From positions 1 through 64,000 of the forward strand of contig JAANYP010007618.1 of assembly GCA_020465985.1 (NCBI GenBank): a stretch of DNA of 64,000 nucleotides, given 5' to 3'. The notes under the pieces were generated by a model. It was not told where the DNA came from. It saw only the letters and a program-made list of their open reading frames with translations, and did no database searches. Both the position numbers and the translations under genes were made by a program. This document shows, in pieces, positions 23,739 to 36,898 of the stretch (position 1 is the first letter of the stretch; each line of letters starts with the position of its first letter). The stretch comes from Centrapalus pauciflorus. Lineage: Eukaryota; Streptophyta; Magnoliopsida; Asterales; Asteraceae.

Positions 23739-24930
23739 TGGTTTACACCGTGGAGTTTCAGAAACGTGGGTTACTTCACAGTCATATATGCATGTTCTTG
23801 CACTCTGATTACAATATCTCTACTGTTGACCATATAGATCCGATTATATCCTGAATTATATTCCCGTGTCAGTGAGTTTATGATCCATGGTCCATGTGGT
23901 GTTCATAATATGCATTGTCCATGCATGATCGATAAAAAGTGTTCTAAAAACTTTCTTAAGAAGTTCTCGAATAACACTTCCATTGATTCTGATGGTTTTC
24001 CAGAGTATAGAAGACGGGATAATGAGTTATTTGTTGAAAAGTCTGGTGTTAAGTTGGATAATAGAAATGTGGTTGCCTATAATAAAGTTCTTTTAAAAAG
24101 ATATCAGACACACATTAATGTTGAGTGGTGCAACCAAGCCGGTTCTATTAAGTATTTGTTTAAATATATTAACAAGGGTCCTGATAGAGCTACTGTTACT
24201 TTTGTACAAAGTAACAATGAAGATGGTAATGTTGATGAAGTAGATGAAATTCAACAATACTATGATTGTAGATATATATATATCTGCATGTGAAGCATCA
24301 TGGAGGATATTTAGATATGATGTTCATTATAGGACTCCATCTGTTGTAAGACCTCTTTTTCATCTTCTTGGACAACAACAGGTAGTATATGGTGCAGACG
24401 ATGATATAGACGACGTTCTCGACAAACCTTCTGTGGCTTCTACCATGTTTTTATCTTGGATGGACTGTAACAAAACTTATACACAAGCACGGAAGTTGAC
24501 ATACGTTGAATTCCCTACAGAGTTTGTGTGGAAATGCCAAAAACGTTGTTGGGAGCCAAGGAAAAAAGGCTTTTCTATTGGGAGAATTCACCATGTATCC
24601 CCTACTGCTGGTGAATCATATTTCTTAAGGATTATGTTAAACAAAGTCAGAGGACCAACCAGTTTCGACGACATTCGTACTGTTGATGGAAGGATATATG
24701 ATACTTTCAGAGACATGTTATGCTCTCGGTCTTTTGGATGACGATCAAGAATACATTGATGTTACTTAGGAGGCAAGTTTTTCTGGTTCTGGATGTTATA
24801 TACGTTCTTTATTTGCAATGATGCTCATGTCAAATAGTCTATCTAGACCAGAATTTGTTTGGAAATAAACATCGCAGTACTTGTCGGACGGTATTCTTTT
24901 CGATCAACGGTCTAAATTGAAATGTCAAGG
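23739..24930 (+). pseudogene. Helitron 1 Rep-helicase, Rep (HUH) region
   Basis: VYTVEFQKRGLLHSHICMFL holds the HUH metal-binding pair (H-S-H) of rolling-circle nucleases. IKYLFKYINKGPDRA holds the two catalytic tyrosines. Next come VDEIQQYYDCRYISACEASW, LTYVEFPTEFVW, IGRIHHVSPTAGESYFLR. Rep nicks the Helitron end and joins it to the target. Lesions: a frame break at about 23852 after DPIIS; a TA-run expansion at 24271-24285 that shifts CRY away from SACEASW; a break near 24733; a TAG (about 24768) and a TAA (about 24866). The exon ends at a GTATGT donor about 24930; the intron runs to 25068. Confidence 0.93.
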
Positions 24931-25068
24931 TATGTTATTATTTTTTGGGAAAAGTCTACAAATATATATTTACTATTTTACTTTATATATTTATATTAAC
25001 TCATTATTATTTGCATTGAGTTTTCTTCCGTAATATTTGTGATAAAAATTTTATATCATATCGTTCAG

Positions 25069-26609
25069 GATTATTACTTACGGAAGATCAAGTTAACAAC
25101 TTGACGTTGCTTGAGATAGAAAAAATTTTGCTTCGCAACATTTTCAGCTTGAAAAATTATGAAAGGATGCCTTATCCGAATCATGATTCTATATGATTGA
25201 TTCTTGAGGAGCTAACTTATGATAGACCAGCTCTACAGATCGAATTTGATCAACAAAGGGGTGTTTTTGACAGTATTATAGTGGGGGTTGATATAAATCA
25301 AGGAGGGGTTTTTTTCGTTTATGGTTATGGTGGAACCGGAAAAACCTTTGTTTGGAAAACATTATCTATGGCAATAAGATCTAAAGGTCAAATTGTTTTA
25401 AAAGTTGCTTCAAGTGGGATTGCTTCATTATTATTGACTAGAGGTAGAACATCACATTCTAGATTTCTAATTCCCATAAATCTTAATGAGGATTCTCTTT
25501 GTTTTATAACGCCGGACAGTGATATCGCCTCTTTATTAAGAAAAACCAAGTTGATTATTTGGGACGAAGCACCGATGGTTCATAAACATGCATTTGAAGC
25601 TTTGGATCGAACGATGAAAGACATACTCTTGTCAGAAAAGCCATTTGGAGGTAAAGTTCTCGTTTTTGGAGGAGATTTTAGACAAAAAAACATGAGATTG
25701 ACGGTGGAAGTAGGCACGACATCGTTAATGCATCATTGACTTTCTCTTATATTTTGAACCATTGTAAAGTCCTTAGATTAACAAAAAAAAAACATGAGAT
25801 TGACGGTTGAATGTGAACCGTGTAATTTACAGCAACTAAGTGAATTTGGAGATTGGATTTTGGATATCGGAGAAGGCAAAGTTGGTGACGCCAATGATGG
25901 TGAAGCAGTTATTGATATACCCGGGGATCTTCTCATTAATGATTCAATTGATCCTGTAGGATCATTAATTCAATTTGTCTATCCTTGCATTCTTGAGAAT
26001 CTAAAGAAGCCAAAGTTCTTCCAAGAAAGAGCGATACTTGCACCAAAACACGAGGTTGTTGATGTAATAAACGATCGTTTGTTGTCAATGTTTCCAGGAG
26101 ATGAGAAGGTTTACTTAAGCTCTGATAGCATCTGTGAATCAGAGAATATTCATAACGGCTTAAATGAAAGTTTATACTCGCCAGATGTTTTAAACAGTCT
26201 TAAGCTTTCTGGTTTGCCCAACCACAAGTTGGTACTAAAAGTCGGTGTTCCAGTCACGCTACTAAGAAATATTGATCAGCAGAGTGGTTTATGTAATGGT
26301 ACTACGCTACAAGTAATATCAATGGGTGACCACGTTATAGAAGCTGAGATTATATCTGGGAGTAATATTGGCAAGTGAACATTTATTCCAAGATTTCGTT
26401 TGACGCCTTCAGATAAAAAGATACCTTTCAAAATTCAGAGGAGACAATTTCCGCTTGTCGTATGCTTTGCTATGACGGTAAATAAAAGCCAAGAACAGTC
26501 ACTATCGAAGGTTGGTTTGTTTCTCAAGGAACCGGTTTTCAGTCATGGTCAGTTATATGATGTCCTGTCTAGAGTTAAAAGTAGAGAAGGTTAAAACTTT
26601 TAATTCCTA
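25069..26609 (+). pseudogene. Helitron 1 Pif1-type helicase domain
   Basis: A SF1B Pif1-like helicase, which would unwind the displaced strand 5'-3'. Motif I is VYGYGGTGKTFVWKT (about 25318), motif II LIIWDEAPM (about 25552), motif III start GGDFRQ (about 25670). Later come ERAILAPKHEVVDVIND, NGTTLQVISMGDHVIEAEII, VCFAMTVNKSQEQSLSKVG (Gly to Glu against the usual KSQGQS) and GQLYDVLSRVKSREG. Lesions: TGA near 25196; replacement of the LPVV segment after GGDFRQ by a copy of the KNMRLTVE coding segment; a long A-run frameshift at 25781; TGA at 26376-26378; a one-base loss near 26590. At 26609 the gene is cut by Helitron 2; the last codons lie at 50698-50771. Confidence 0.93.
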
Positions 26610-26627
26610 TCTCTTACATTTGTCATT

Positions 26628-26646
26628 CCAAAACGCACCGTTTTGG
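26628..26646. repeat. Palindrome near Helitron 2 5' end
   Basis: CCAAAACGCACCGTTTTGG: 8-bp arms with a 3-base centre, 18 bases from the 5' terminus. A second, partial copy at 26917-26935 opens the second tandem repeat. Confidence 0.8.
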
Positions 26647-27203
26647 AACCTTACGTCGTCGTTTTAAAAAAAACTCCTTTTGCCTTTTCTCCAGCTTCTT
26701 CCTCTTCCCGTCTTCTTTTTGCTGATTCTTCATCTTCCTGCAACTGGTTCTTCTTTTTGGCAACCTACAATCCCTCAAGGAACAAGCTCCGATTAGTTCT
26801 TCCTCTTCCTGCAAGCAACCTGTTCTTATTTTTGCTGCTTCTTCCTCCTCCTGCAACCAACCTGTTCTTCTTTTTCGCAACCTACAATCCCTTAAGGAAC
26901 AAATTCGATTACTTGAAAAACGCACCGTTTTGGAACCTTACGTCGTCGTTTTAAAAAAAACTCCTTTTGCCTTTTCTCCAGCTTCTTCCTCTTCCCGTCT
27001 TCTTTTTGCTGATTCTTCATCTTCCTGCAACTGGTTCTTCTTTTTGGCAACCTACAATCCCTCAAGGAACAAGCTCCGATTAGTTCTTCCTCTTCCTGCA
27101 AGCAACCTGTTCTTATTTTTGCTGCTTCTTCCTCCTCCTGCAACCAACCTGTTCTTTTTCGCAACCTACAATCCCTTAAGGAACAAATTCGATTACTTGA
27201 AAT
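26631..27203. repeat. 287-bp tandem duplication at Helitron 2 5' end
   Basis: Copy 1 is 26631-26917, copy 2 is 26918-27203, nearly identical. Copy 2 lacks three bases in a CTT run near 27155. Pyrimidine-rich on the + strand (CTTCCTCTTCC, CTGCTTCTTCCTCC). Long open frames on both strands are low-complexity by-products of this composition. Confidence 0.95.
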
Positions 27204-28437
27204 CATGTGTTCTCTTCTTCTTCCAGGAACAAATCAGTTCAAGCTCTCAAAAGGAACAATTGTATATCACGTGAGATTGAGAATTAGGGCTTATAAGGGT
27301 ATGCATCGACATATAATCAGGTGAAATTGACAATAGGGTTCCAATTGCCACTCTAAAAAAAGGTAGAATTGGGCAGATGAGAGGTCGAAAATTAGGGCTG
27401 GAAAGGAATGCTTCCTCTGGTCTTCTCTTCTGGTTTTCCATTTAGGTATGTTTAGTAATTGCTGGTGTATTTTGTTTTTGTTTTTATGCCCATTGCTTTC
27501 TCCTTCTTCATTCCTTAATTCAGTTTCTTATTCTTTTGCAGTTCATCCCTTTGTGGAATTGATTTGCCTTCACCTAACTATCAATTGAAGGATTGCTTAA
27601 GTCATTGGTTTAAGGATTGTTGCACGGGAATGAAAAGTTAAGGTATTGAATCTATTCTTTTGTGTTAAATTTTGATCTTTTTGTTCTCTTTGATGCTTTT
27701 TTCCCTAATTTCAGTTGTTTGGATTGTCAGCTACATGAGTTTTATTGTTTATTATTAAGATGAATGAATTCTGAATTTATTTTACTATATGCATACTCCA
27801 TAAATTTTAATATTATAGGCATGCCCTTTGGTTTCATTGTTCAAAAGTGTTTAAACTTCTAATCAGTATATAATCTTATGAAACTCGATCAACAAACTTC
27901 ACTTTGTAACTTTGGCCTCATAAGGAAATGATTCAAATTAACTAAAATAACTTGCTTTAAAAAATCGATATTATTTTTTGAGAGAATTAAAATAAAATTT
28001 TGAGTCAAAAGAGAGTAGTTCAGATGGCAGATCCACTCATGTAAATATCATAAAAATTAAATATTCTATTAATATTTAATCAAGACAAAAAGGTGTTTAT
28101 TTGATTTTTTTCCTTATTAATTAGACTTATATTTTGGAATGACAAGTCTTAGAGATAGAAATAGGAATACGAATTGGAATTAAATTATATATTATAATCA
28201 TGTTTTTTGCCCTGCCATATGAATTCTCCAGATTTTTATTGGGGGCAGTATAGTAATTTTATTTGCTTACTGCAGAGTAATTAATTATTCTGCTTTCTGC
28301 CAATCTCTTATCATTACTTGTCTTTTCTTTTTAATCCATCTTAATATATGCTTCCTCTTGCTTCCATTTTCTTCTCATTTCCCACGTTCCTGCCCTTTAA
28401 TACACTATCATTGCTCTTTCATTGAATATTTCAGGTA
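27204..28437 (+). other. Helitron 2 leader, unassigned
   Basis: No long coding frame. There are exon-like pieces with plausible splice sites, for example TTTTGCAG|TTCATCCCTTTG (about 27541) to GTTAAG|GTATTG (about 27642), and CCATTTAG|GTATG near 27445. It could be untranslated leader exons of the Rep-helicase transcript or captured host leader DNA; I cannot decide. Confidence 0.35.
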
Positions 28438-29990
28438 TACAAATAGTATTTATTGTTGTTCATATGATCATACACATAATGTCTAATGTGTTTCCATTTA
28501 TATGTATTTACTTTTTACTACACCGTCATTCTACTCCCAAGCTGAGATTTGTTTTGACAACCAAATCATGCTCTTTTTTTCTTTCTCATTTTTCATGTTT
28601 TACACATATGATGTCTCTTGTGTTTTCATTCTCGTATATTTTCTTTTTATTTAAGAGTTCTTTTGCTCCCAATATATCTTTGTTTTGACAACCAAATTTT
28701 GTTTTTTTTTCCTACTGAACCTAACACCAGAACACATAAGAAAAATGCCCTTTTTTTCCCTATTGCAACACATATTCTAATTTTTCCATTCTATTTATTT
28801 TTTTGGTTTCATTGTCTTTTTCTTTGAGTTGTTTTTTCATGTTTTGGGTGATGTTTTATAAAGTAACTTTTTGTCCTTGATACTATTGCAGGTTATCTTT
28901 GGGAGTTAAGTGTTTGTCGTCCTAAAGTAAGTCATATGGTTTTCTCATGTTTTTCTATTATTGTTCCTTTTTCATCTTCTGGGTGTTGTTTTATAATAAT
29001 CTATCTTTTTTTCCTATTAGTATTGCATGTTTGCTTTGGAAATTTAGTGTTCGTCCAATGTAGAGTAAGTCATTTTGTTAATGTTATAGATTATTTTACA
29101 GTTATCATTTCCTAAATGTAGTTAGAAATCGCTTATTTAGTTTTAATAATGTTGATTTTTTGAACGATGTGTGTTCCTGTATTGCATTTGTTGTTTTCAT
29201 TTCTCATGTAAAAGGTCCTTTGTGGTTTTTGCTAGGTCAATGTATGCCTCATGTAAAAGGTCCTTTGTGGATTCTGCTAGGTCAATGTATGCCTCATGTA
29301 AAAGGTCCTTTGTGGTTTCGACCTATATATATATTTGTTTGGTAGCGGTCAAATGAATGTCCTGGTATAGTGATGCATATATTAGAAACTGAAAAAACAT
29401 GAATAACATAAATTTATACAAAATTACCACATATAGACCTTGGTGTAGATGGTGTCTGAATGGAAGTGAACAGAACATTATAAACCTGGGAAAAATTGTT
29501 AACAACAAAATTAGCTATGATAAGATAAGTGTAAAGGAGTTAAAGGAAGACATAATACGAATAACACACAAAATCATAAAAAAAAATAAACTAAAAAGAT
29601 GATTCTTAAGCAACAGTTTTGATTTGTGTTCTTCACAGAACATACATCTTTTGGTTTCATTGAATACCATTTGTTCAATTATTGTACATTTTGAGGAACC
29701 CGAAAAGTTACATAATTAATATCATCTCAATAGTAGCACCTAAAACCAAATGCATCCCCAATAGGAATAACTGGTCCTATGTTGTATTAACAGCCACTGC
29801 AAACATGAAAATGGCAATTGTTATCCATCAGGAGTTTAGACGATGAAGCTTTTACAAACTAGAAAGATATGATGATGCATTTAGTAGTTATGTCATTAAA
29901 GAATAACAACACAAACTTAATCAACAAATGTAATATTTGTACACACAAAAAAGAAAATGCAGAAAAAGGTAAACTGAAACAGCTGACAGC
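28438..29990 (+). repeat. Helitron 2 leader array, unit 1
   Basis: Contains every block of the array. In order: a TTGTTTTGACAACCAAAT block present twice (about 28550 and 28682); a leader-exon-like block (28892-28926, after ATTGCAG and before GTAAGT) and its diverged duplicate (about 29030-29066); a 45-bp minisatellite (about 29205-29340, three copies); a TAGACCTTGGTGTAGATGGTG block; and a CATCTCAATAGTAGCACC block. Confidence 0.85.
29205..29340. repeat. 45-bp minisatellite in array unit 1
   Basis: Three copies of a 45-bp unit containing AAAAGGTCCTTTGTGGTTT and GCTAGGTCAATGTATGCCT. The period is divisible by three, so one frame stays open (repeat HVKGPLWFLLGQCMP). Present in all five array units, shortened in units 3-5. 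Confidence 0.9.
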
Positions 29991-31179
29991 ATATGAAGAA
30001 ACAAGAAGCAGTGTTAAGAAAGCTTCTATTTGGAATCATTGACATCTTTCCAACATGTTCATGCCACTATATGTTATACACTTTCCTTCGAGCAGCAAAA
30101 CCATACACTTAACCAGGTTGTATGATTCAAGGATAAATATACTAATTTCTGTAAGAAGCAGTGTTATGAAAGCTTATATTTGGAATCATTGACATCTTTC
30201 CAACATGTTCATGCCATTATATGTTATACACTTTCCTTCGAGCAGCAAAACCATACACTTAACCAGGTTGTATGATTCAAGGATAAATATACTAATTTTT
30301 GTTTCATGCTCCTGTGCTTCTATGCATCATTCTAAATGGGAAATTTCGTTAAACGGATGTATAACGATCTTCTCTGACACCATAAAACTACATAGGTAAT
30401 TATATTAATTATTACCCATACACAAGAGACATTATCGGGTTGTCCTAGGGTTTGTAAACAGTTTACCCATATATAAAGCTAAGGTTTAGGTACTTGACAA
30501 AGTTTTTGTTGTCAGTAGCACTTTGATCCTCATATAACCAAACTACGTAGGTTAAATACTTAAATTGTGAGGGTGTGTGTACACCAACAAGATACACTAA
30601 AACGAAACCTAACCTCACATAAAACTCTTCACTTCAGGTTACGTGGAGGACTAACACAGTATGTATTCAAACATATAATCATTGCCTATAAGCAGCCTTT
30701 AAGCAACATCAATATGATGGTATGACAAATATCAAAACATCTGATTACTATCCCCAATAACCTTTATTTAAAATAAGCTCCTTTTTCATCATCAATGTGT
30801 CTACTTAGGGTCCTCTTAAGCACTATCTGGAGTTTCAATTTATCTACCACATACATAGAGATCCAAAGAAGAGGTTTAAGTTCGGACTGCCAACCACTAC
30901 TGTGTGCGTGTATTGAAAGATAAACTGCCCTTGCGCTTGCCTCTAGGAATCAACCCAAAGTCCCAGGGTGCTGAAGGACCTTGGCCAAGCTATCCTAACA
31001 TAATACCCTCATGAGCACAAGGAAACAAGATTATCTGTCTGATTGGTTGACCCTTCTACATATAGTAGCTCCAACCCATAAAATTGCAAAAATTTTCATG
31101 TTGGAATCTCACATGTTTTTTGAAACCCTCCATTCATCGAATAATATAGCACAAATTATCATTCTTACAAATCAATGAT
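29991..31179. other. Sequence unique to array unit 1
   Basis: Separates units 1 and 2. It includes a tandem duplication of about 147 bp (about 30004-30150 and 30151-30297, starting AAGAAGCAGTGTTA). No gene recognised. Confidence 0.6.
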
Positions 31180-32452
31180 TTATTGATGATTGATTATATA
31201 CATGATGTCTAAAGTGTTTCCATTTATGTGTATTTACTTTTTATTACACCCTCATTCTACCCCCCACGTGTGATATTTGTTTTGACAACCAAATCATGCT
31301 CTTTTTTCTTTCTCATTTTTCATGTTTTACACATATGATGTTTCTTGTGTTTTCATTCATGTATATTTTATTTTTATTGGAGAGTTCTTTTGCTCCCAAT
31401 ATATCTTTGTTTTGACAACCAAATTTTGTTTTTTTTTTCCTACTGAACCTAACACCAGAACACATAAGAAAAATGCCCTTTTTTCCCTATTGCAACACAT
31501 ATTCTAATTTTTCCATGCTATTTATTTTTTTGGTTTCATTGTCTTTTTCTTTGAGTTGTTTTTTCATGTTTTGGGTGATGTTTATAAAGTAACTTTTTGT
31601 CCTTGATACTATTGCAGGTTATCTTTGGAAGTTAAGTGTTTGTCGTCCTAAAGTAAGTCATATGGTTTTCTCCTGTTTTTCTATTATTGTTCTTTTTTCA
31701 TCTTCTGGGTGTTGTTTTATGATAATCTAGCTTTTTTTTCTATTAGTATTGCATGTTTGCTTTGGATTTTAGTGTTCGTCCAATGTAGAGTAAGTCATTC
31801 TGTTAATGTTATAGATTATTTTGCAGTTATCATTTCCTAAATCATATTTCCTGTAGTTAGAAATCGCTTATTTAGTTTTAAGAATGTTGACTTTTTGAAC
31901 GATGTGTGTAATTGTATTGCATTTGTTGTTTTCATTTCTCATGTAAAAGGTCCTTTGTGGTTTCTGCTAGGTCAATGTATGTCTCATGTAAAAGGTCCTT
32001 TGTGGTTTCCGCTAGGTCAATGTATGCCTCATGTAAAAGGTCCTTTGTGGTTTCGACCTATATATATTTGTTTGGTAGGGGTCAAATGAATGTCCTGGTA
32101 TAGTGATGCATATATTAGAAACAAACAAAACATGAATACCATAAATTTATACAAATTTACAACATATAGACCTTAGTGTAGACGGTGTCTGAATCAAAGT
32201 GAGCAGAACATTGTAAACAAAAAATTGTTAAGAACAAAATTAGCTATAATAAGATAAGTGTAAAGGAGTTAAAGGAAGACATAATACGAATAACACACAA
32301 AATCATAAAAAAATAAACTAAAAAAATGATTCTTAAGCAACAAGTTTTGATTTGTGTTCTTCACAGAACATACATCTTTTGGTTTCAATGAATATCATTT
32401 GTTCAATTATTGTACATTTTGAGGAACCGGAAAAATTACATGATTAATATCA
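31180..32452 (+). repeat. Helitron 2 leader array, unit 2 (short)
   Basis: Repeats the order of unit 1 from the TGTTTCCATTTATGTGTATTT block to the ACATTTTGAGGAACC block, with three minisatellite copies, then is truncated directly into unit 3. Confidence 0.85.
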
Positions 32453-34696
32453 TCTTTTGAGATGTTTTTTCGTGTTTTGGGTGATGTTTTATACAATAAC
32501 TTTTTGTCCTTGATACTATTTTTATCTTTGGAAGTTTAGTGTTTGTCGGCCTAAAGTAAGTCATATAGTTTTCCTCTGTTTTACTATAATTGTTCTTTTT
32601 TCATCTTCTGAGTGTTGTTTTATGATAATCTAGCTTTTTTTTCTATTAGTATTGCATGTTTGCTTTGGATTTTAGTGTTCGTCCAATGTAGAGTACGTCA
32701 TTTTGTTAATGTTATAGATTATTTTGCAGTTATCAATTCCTAAATCATATTTCCTGTAGTTAGAAATCGCTTATTTTAAGAATGTTGATTTTTTGAACGA
32801 TGTGTGTTATTGTATTGCATTTGTTGTTTTCATTTCTCATGTAAAAGGTCCTTTGTGGTTTCTGCTAGGTCAATGTATGCAAAGGTCCTTTGTGGTTTCC
32901 GCTAGGTCAATGTATGCCTCACATAAAGGTCCTTTGTGGTTTCGACCTATATATATTTGTTTGGTAGGGGTCAAATGAATGTCCTGGTATAGTGATGCAT
33001 ATATTAGAAACAGAAAAAACATGAATAACATAAAATTATACAAATTTACAACATATAGACCTTAGTGTAGACGGTGTCTGAATTGAAGTGAGCAGAACAT
33101 TGTAAACCTGGAAAAAATTGTTAACGACAAAATTAGCTATAATAAGATAAATGTAAAGGAGTTAAAGGAAGACATAATGTGTATAACACACAAAATCATA
33201 GAAAGCTAAACTTAAAAAATGATTCTTAAGCAACAGTTTTGATTTGTGTTCTTCACAGAACATACATCTTTTGGTTTCAATGAATATCATTTGTTCAATT
33301 ATTGTCCATTTTGAGGAACCGGAAAAATTACATGATTAAACCTAGAAAGAATACAACAATGGTTGTTGACTCTGCACATCTATGAACCATCTATGAACTG
33401 CTCCTGGTATTATGAGCTTAGAAAACTGACCCTAAAAAACACTTTGCATCCCTTCCTATATCAAGATGGTAATTTATGACATTGTAGAATGTGAAAGGAA
33501 CTAAAAGTTTTTGAGGCCTTGAACTCTGATATTCTACTGACCTAAGGTCTCAATATAAATGAGGTTGCCATGGATTGTTAAAGATATATTTGCATGCATG
33601 GGAAAGAGCATTGTTCTAAACAATGACTAAAGTAATATCATCATTTATCTACATAAACTTTAAGTCCTTTGTTTGATAACTTACATGTTAGTCTTTAATC
33701 TATTCATAAGTTTCTTTTTCTCGAAAGAGGTAATGATGGTTAAATTGACTATATGTTTAAGAATTCTAGCGACATGTCGATATCTGTGCAAAACTTGGAG
33801 AAGTAGAAACCCATTATATCTACTATTATAAATTTTTGGCTCAATGGAAGTGTCATTATATTTTATTATGGATGATGTAACAGGTGCATTAAAAGTTGCA
33901 ACTGCATTCATACTCTTGAAATTTTGTGATGACACAAGCAAAAATTGCATGCATTTTAGTCTTTATAAACTTAATTGAGACATATGTTTTACATACAGAT
34001 TAAAGTTTTCATTATATGTGGCACTAACACATTAACACTTGCAATTCACAAAACTTCTAAAAGATGTAATGCATCTAAAAGACGATGTTACCTCCCAACA
34101 ATTTGTATGATGTTATTCCGTAAAACATCATCTAATAGAGGCATTTCTTTTAATAAAAATTTTATGAATTGCAAGTGCTATTGACACATATAATGAAAAC
34201 TTCAACGGTAACAAAAACATATAAAGTTATGAATTCCTTAAAGATCATCGCTTCCCTGTCAAAACAAACACTTCAAGAATTTCATCAATTTGTATATAAA
34301 ATATACATTAACCTGTGAAATAGTATATACATTAAGTATGTAGATCATTCCCATAATTGGGCATACAGTTATACAAATGGGTGTAAATTGTTCTCTCTCG
34401 AACTGTTTTGCTAAAAAAAATAATATCATCTCAATAGTACCACTTAAAACCAAATGCATCCCCAATAGGAATAACTGGTCCTATCTTGTATTAACAGCCA
34501 CCAACAGAACACTGCAAACATGAAAATGACAATTGTTATCCAGCTGAAGTTTAGACGATAAAGCTTTATAAACTAGAGGATATGATAATGCATTTAATAG
34601 TTATGTCATTAAAGAATAACAATACAAATTTAATCAACAAATGTAATATCTGTACATGCAAAAAGAAAATGCAGAAAAAGGTAAACTGAAACAGCT
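32453..34696 (+). repeat. Helitron 2 leader array, unit 3
   Basis: About 2.24 kb. Opens with a TTGAGATGTTTTTTCGTGTT block, then leader-exon-like blocks, shortened minisatellite, then about 1.1 kb found only in units 3-5 (from AACCTAGAAAGA), including an inverted repeat at 34003-34202. Confidence 0.88.
34003..34202. repeat. Inverted repeat in unit 3 (also 36270-36469, 38413-38612)
   Basis: AAGTTTTCATTATATGTG at the left pairs with CACATATAATGAAAACTT at the right. The arms continue as GCACTTGCAATTC-type sequence for about 40 bp. It could be a foldback MITE duplicated with the array or a transcript hairpin. Confidence 0.75.
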
Positions 34697-36898
34697 TTAT
34701 TTTTTTGGTTTAATTGTCTTTTTCTTTGAGATGTTTTTTCGTGTTTTGGGTGATCTTTTATAAAGTAACATTTTGTCTTTGATACTATTGCAGGTTATCT
34801 TTGGAAGTTTAGTGTTTGTCGGCCTAAAGTAAGTCATATAGTTTTCCCCTGTTTTACTATTATTGTTCTTTTTTCATCTTCTGAGTGTTGTTTTATAATA
34901 ATCTCGCTTTTTTTTCCTATTAGTATTGCATGTTTGCTTTGGATTTTAGTGTTCGTACAATGTAGAGTACATCATTCTGTTAATGTTATAGATTATTTTG
35001 CAGTTATCATTTCCTAAATCATATTTCCTTTAGTTAGAACTCACTTATTTAGTTTTAAGAATGTTGATTTTTTGAACGATGTGTGTTCCTGTATTGCATT
35101 TGTTGTTTTCATTTCTCATGTAAAAGGCCCTTTGTGGTTTCTGCTAGGTCAATGTATGCAAAGGTCCTTTGTGGTTTCCGCTAGGTCAATGTATGCCTCA
35201 CGTAAAGGTCCTTTGTGGTTTCGACCTATATATATTTGTTTGGTAGGAGTCAAATGAATGTCCCGGTATAGTGATGCATATATTAGAAACAGAAAAAACA
35301 TGAATAACATAAAATTATACAAATTTACAACATATAGACCTTAGTGTAGACGGTGTCTGAATTGAAGTGAGCAGAACATTGTAAAACTGGAAAAAATTGT
35401 TAAGAACAAAATTAGCTATAATAAGATAAGCGTAAAGGAGTTAAAGGAAGACATAATGTGTATAACACACAAAATCATAGAAAGCTAAACTAAAAAAAAA
35501 TGATTCTTAAGCAACAGTTTTGATTTGTGTTCTTCACAGAACATACATCTTTTGGTTTCAATGAATATCATTTGTTCAATTATTGTCCATTTTGACGAGC
35601 GGGATAAATTACATGATTAAACCTAGAAAGACTACAACAATGGTTGTTGACTCTGCGCATCTATGAACTGCTCCTGGTATTATGAGCTTAGAAAACTGAC
35701 CCTAAAAAACACTTTGCATCCCTTCCTGTATCAAGATGGTAATTTATGACATTGTAGAATGTGAAAGGAACTAAAAGTTTTTGAGGACTTGAACTCTAAT
35801 ATTCTACTAACCTAAGTTCTCAATATAAATGAGGTTGCCATGGATTGTTAAAGATATATTCGCATGCATGGGGAAGGGCATTGTTCTAAACAATGACTAA
35901 AGTAATATCATCATTTATCTACATAAACTTAAGTCCTTTGTTTGATATCCTACATGTTAGTCTTTAATCTATTCATAAGTTTCTTTTTCTCGAAAGAGGT
36001 AATGATGGTTAAATTGACTATATATTTAAGAATTCTAGCGACATGTCGATATTTGTGCAAAACTTGGAGAAGTAGAAACCCATTATATCTACTATTATAA
36101 ATTTTGGTTCAATGGAAGTGTCATTATATTTTATTATGGATGTTGTAACAGGTGCATTAAAAGTTGCAGCTGCATTCATACTCTTGAAATTTTGTGATGA
36201 CACAAGAAAAATTGCATGCATTTTAGTCTTTATAAACTTAATTGAGACACATGTTTTACATACAGATTAAAGTTTTCATTATATGTGGCACTAGCACATT
36301 AACATTGCAATTCACAAAACTTCTAAAAGATGTAATGCATCTAAAAGACGATGTTACCACCCAAGAATTTGTATGATGTTATTTCGTAAAAACATCATCT
36401 AATAGAGGCAATACATTTAATAAAAAGTTTATGAATTGCAAGTGCTATCGACACATATAATGAAAACTTCAACAGTAACAAAAACATATAAAGTTATGAA
36501 TTCCTTAAAGATCTTCGCTTCCCTGTCAAAACAAAGGCTTCAAGAATTTCATCAATTTGTATATAAAATATACATTAACCTGTGAAATAGAATATTAATT
36601 AAGTATGTAAATCATTCCCATAATTGAGCATACAATTATACAAATGGGTGTAATTTGTTCTCTCTCGAACTATTTTGCTAAAAAAATAATATCATCTCAA
36701 TAGTAGCACTTAAAACCAAATGCATCCTCAATAGGAATAACTGGTCCATCTGGAGTTTAGACGATAAAGCTTTTACAAACCAGAAGGATATGATGATGCA
36801 TTTAATAGTTATGTCATTAAAGAATAACAATACAAATTTAATAAACAAATGTAATATCTGTACACGCAAAAAGAAAATGCAGAAAAAGGTAAACTGAA
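34697..36898 (+). repeat. Helitron 2 leader array, unit 4
   Basis: About 2.2 kb, a close copy of unit 3, beginning GCTTTATTTTTTTGGTTT right after GAAACA. Confidence 0.9.

Noticed and set aside
26623..27274. Glu-rich minus-strand and Ser/Phe-rich plus-strand frames repeated twice
   Set aside because: By-product of the pyrimidine-rich 287-bp tandem duplication. Both strands are open and neither shows a family motif.
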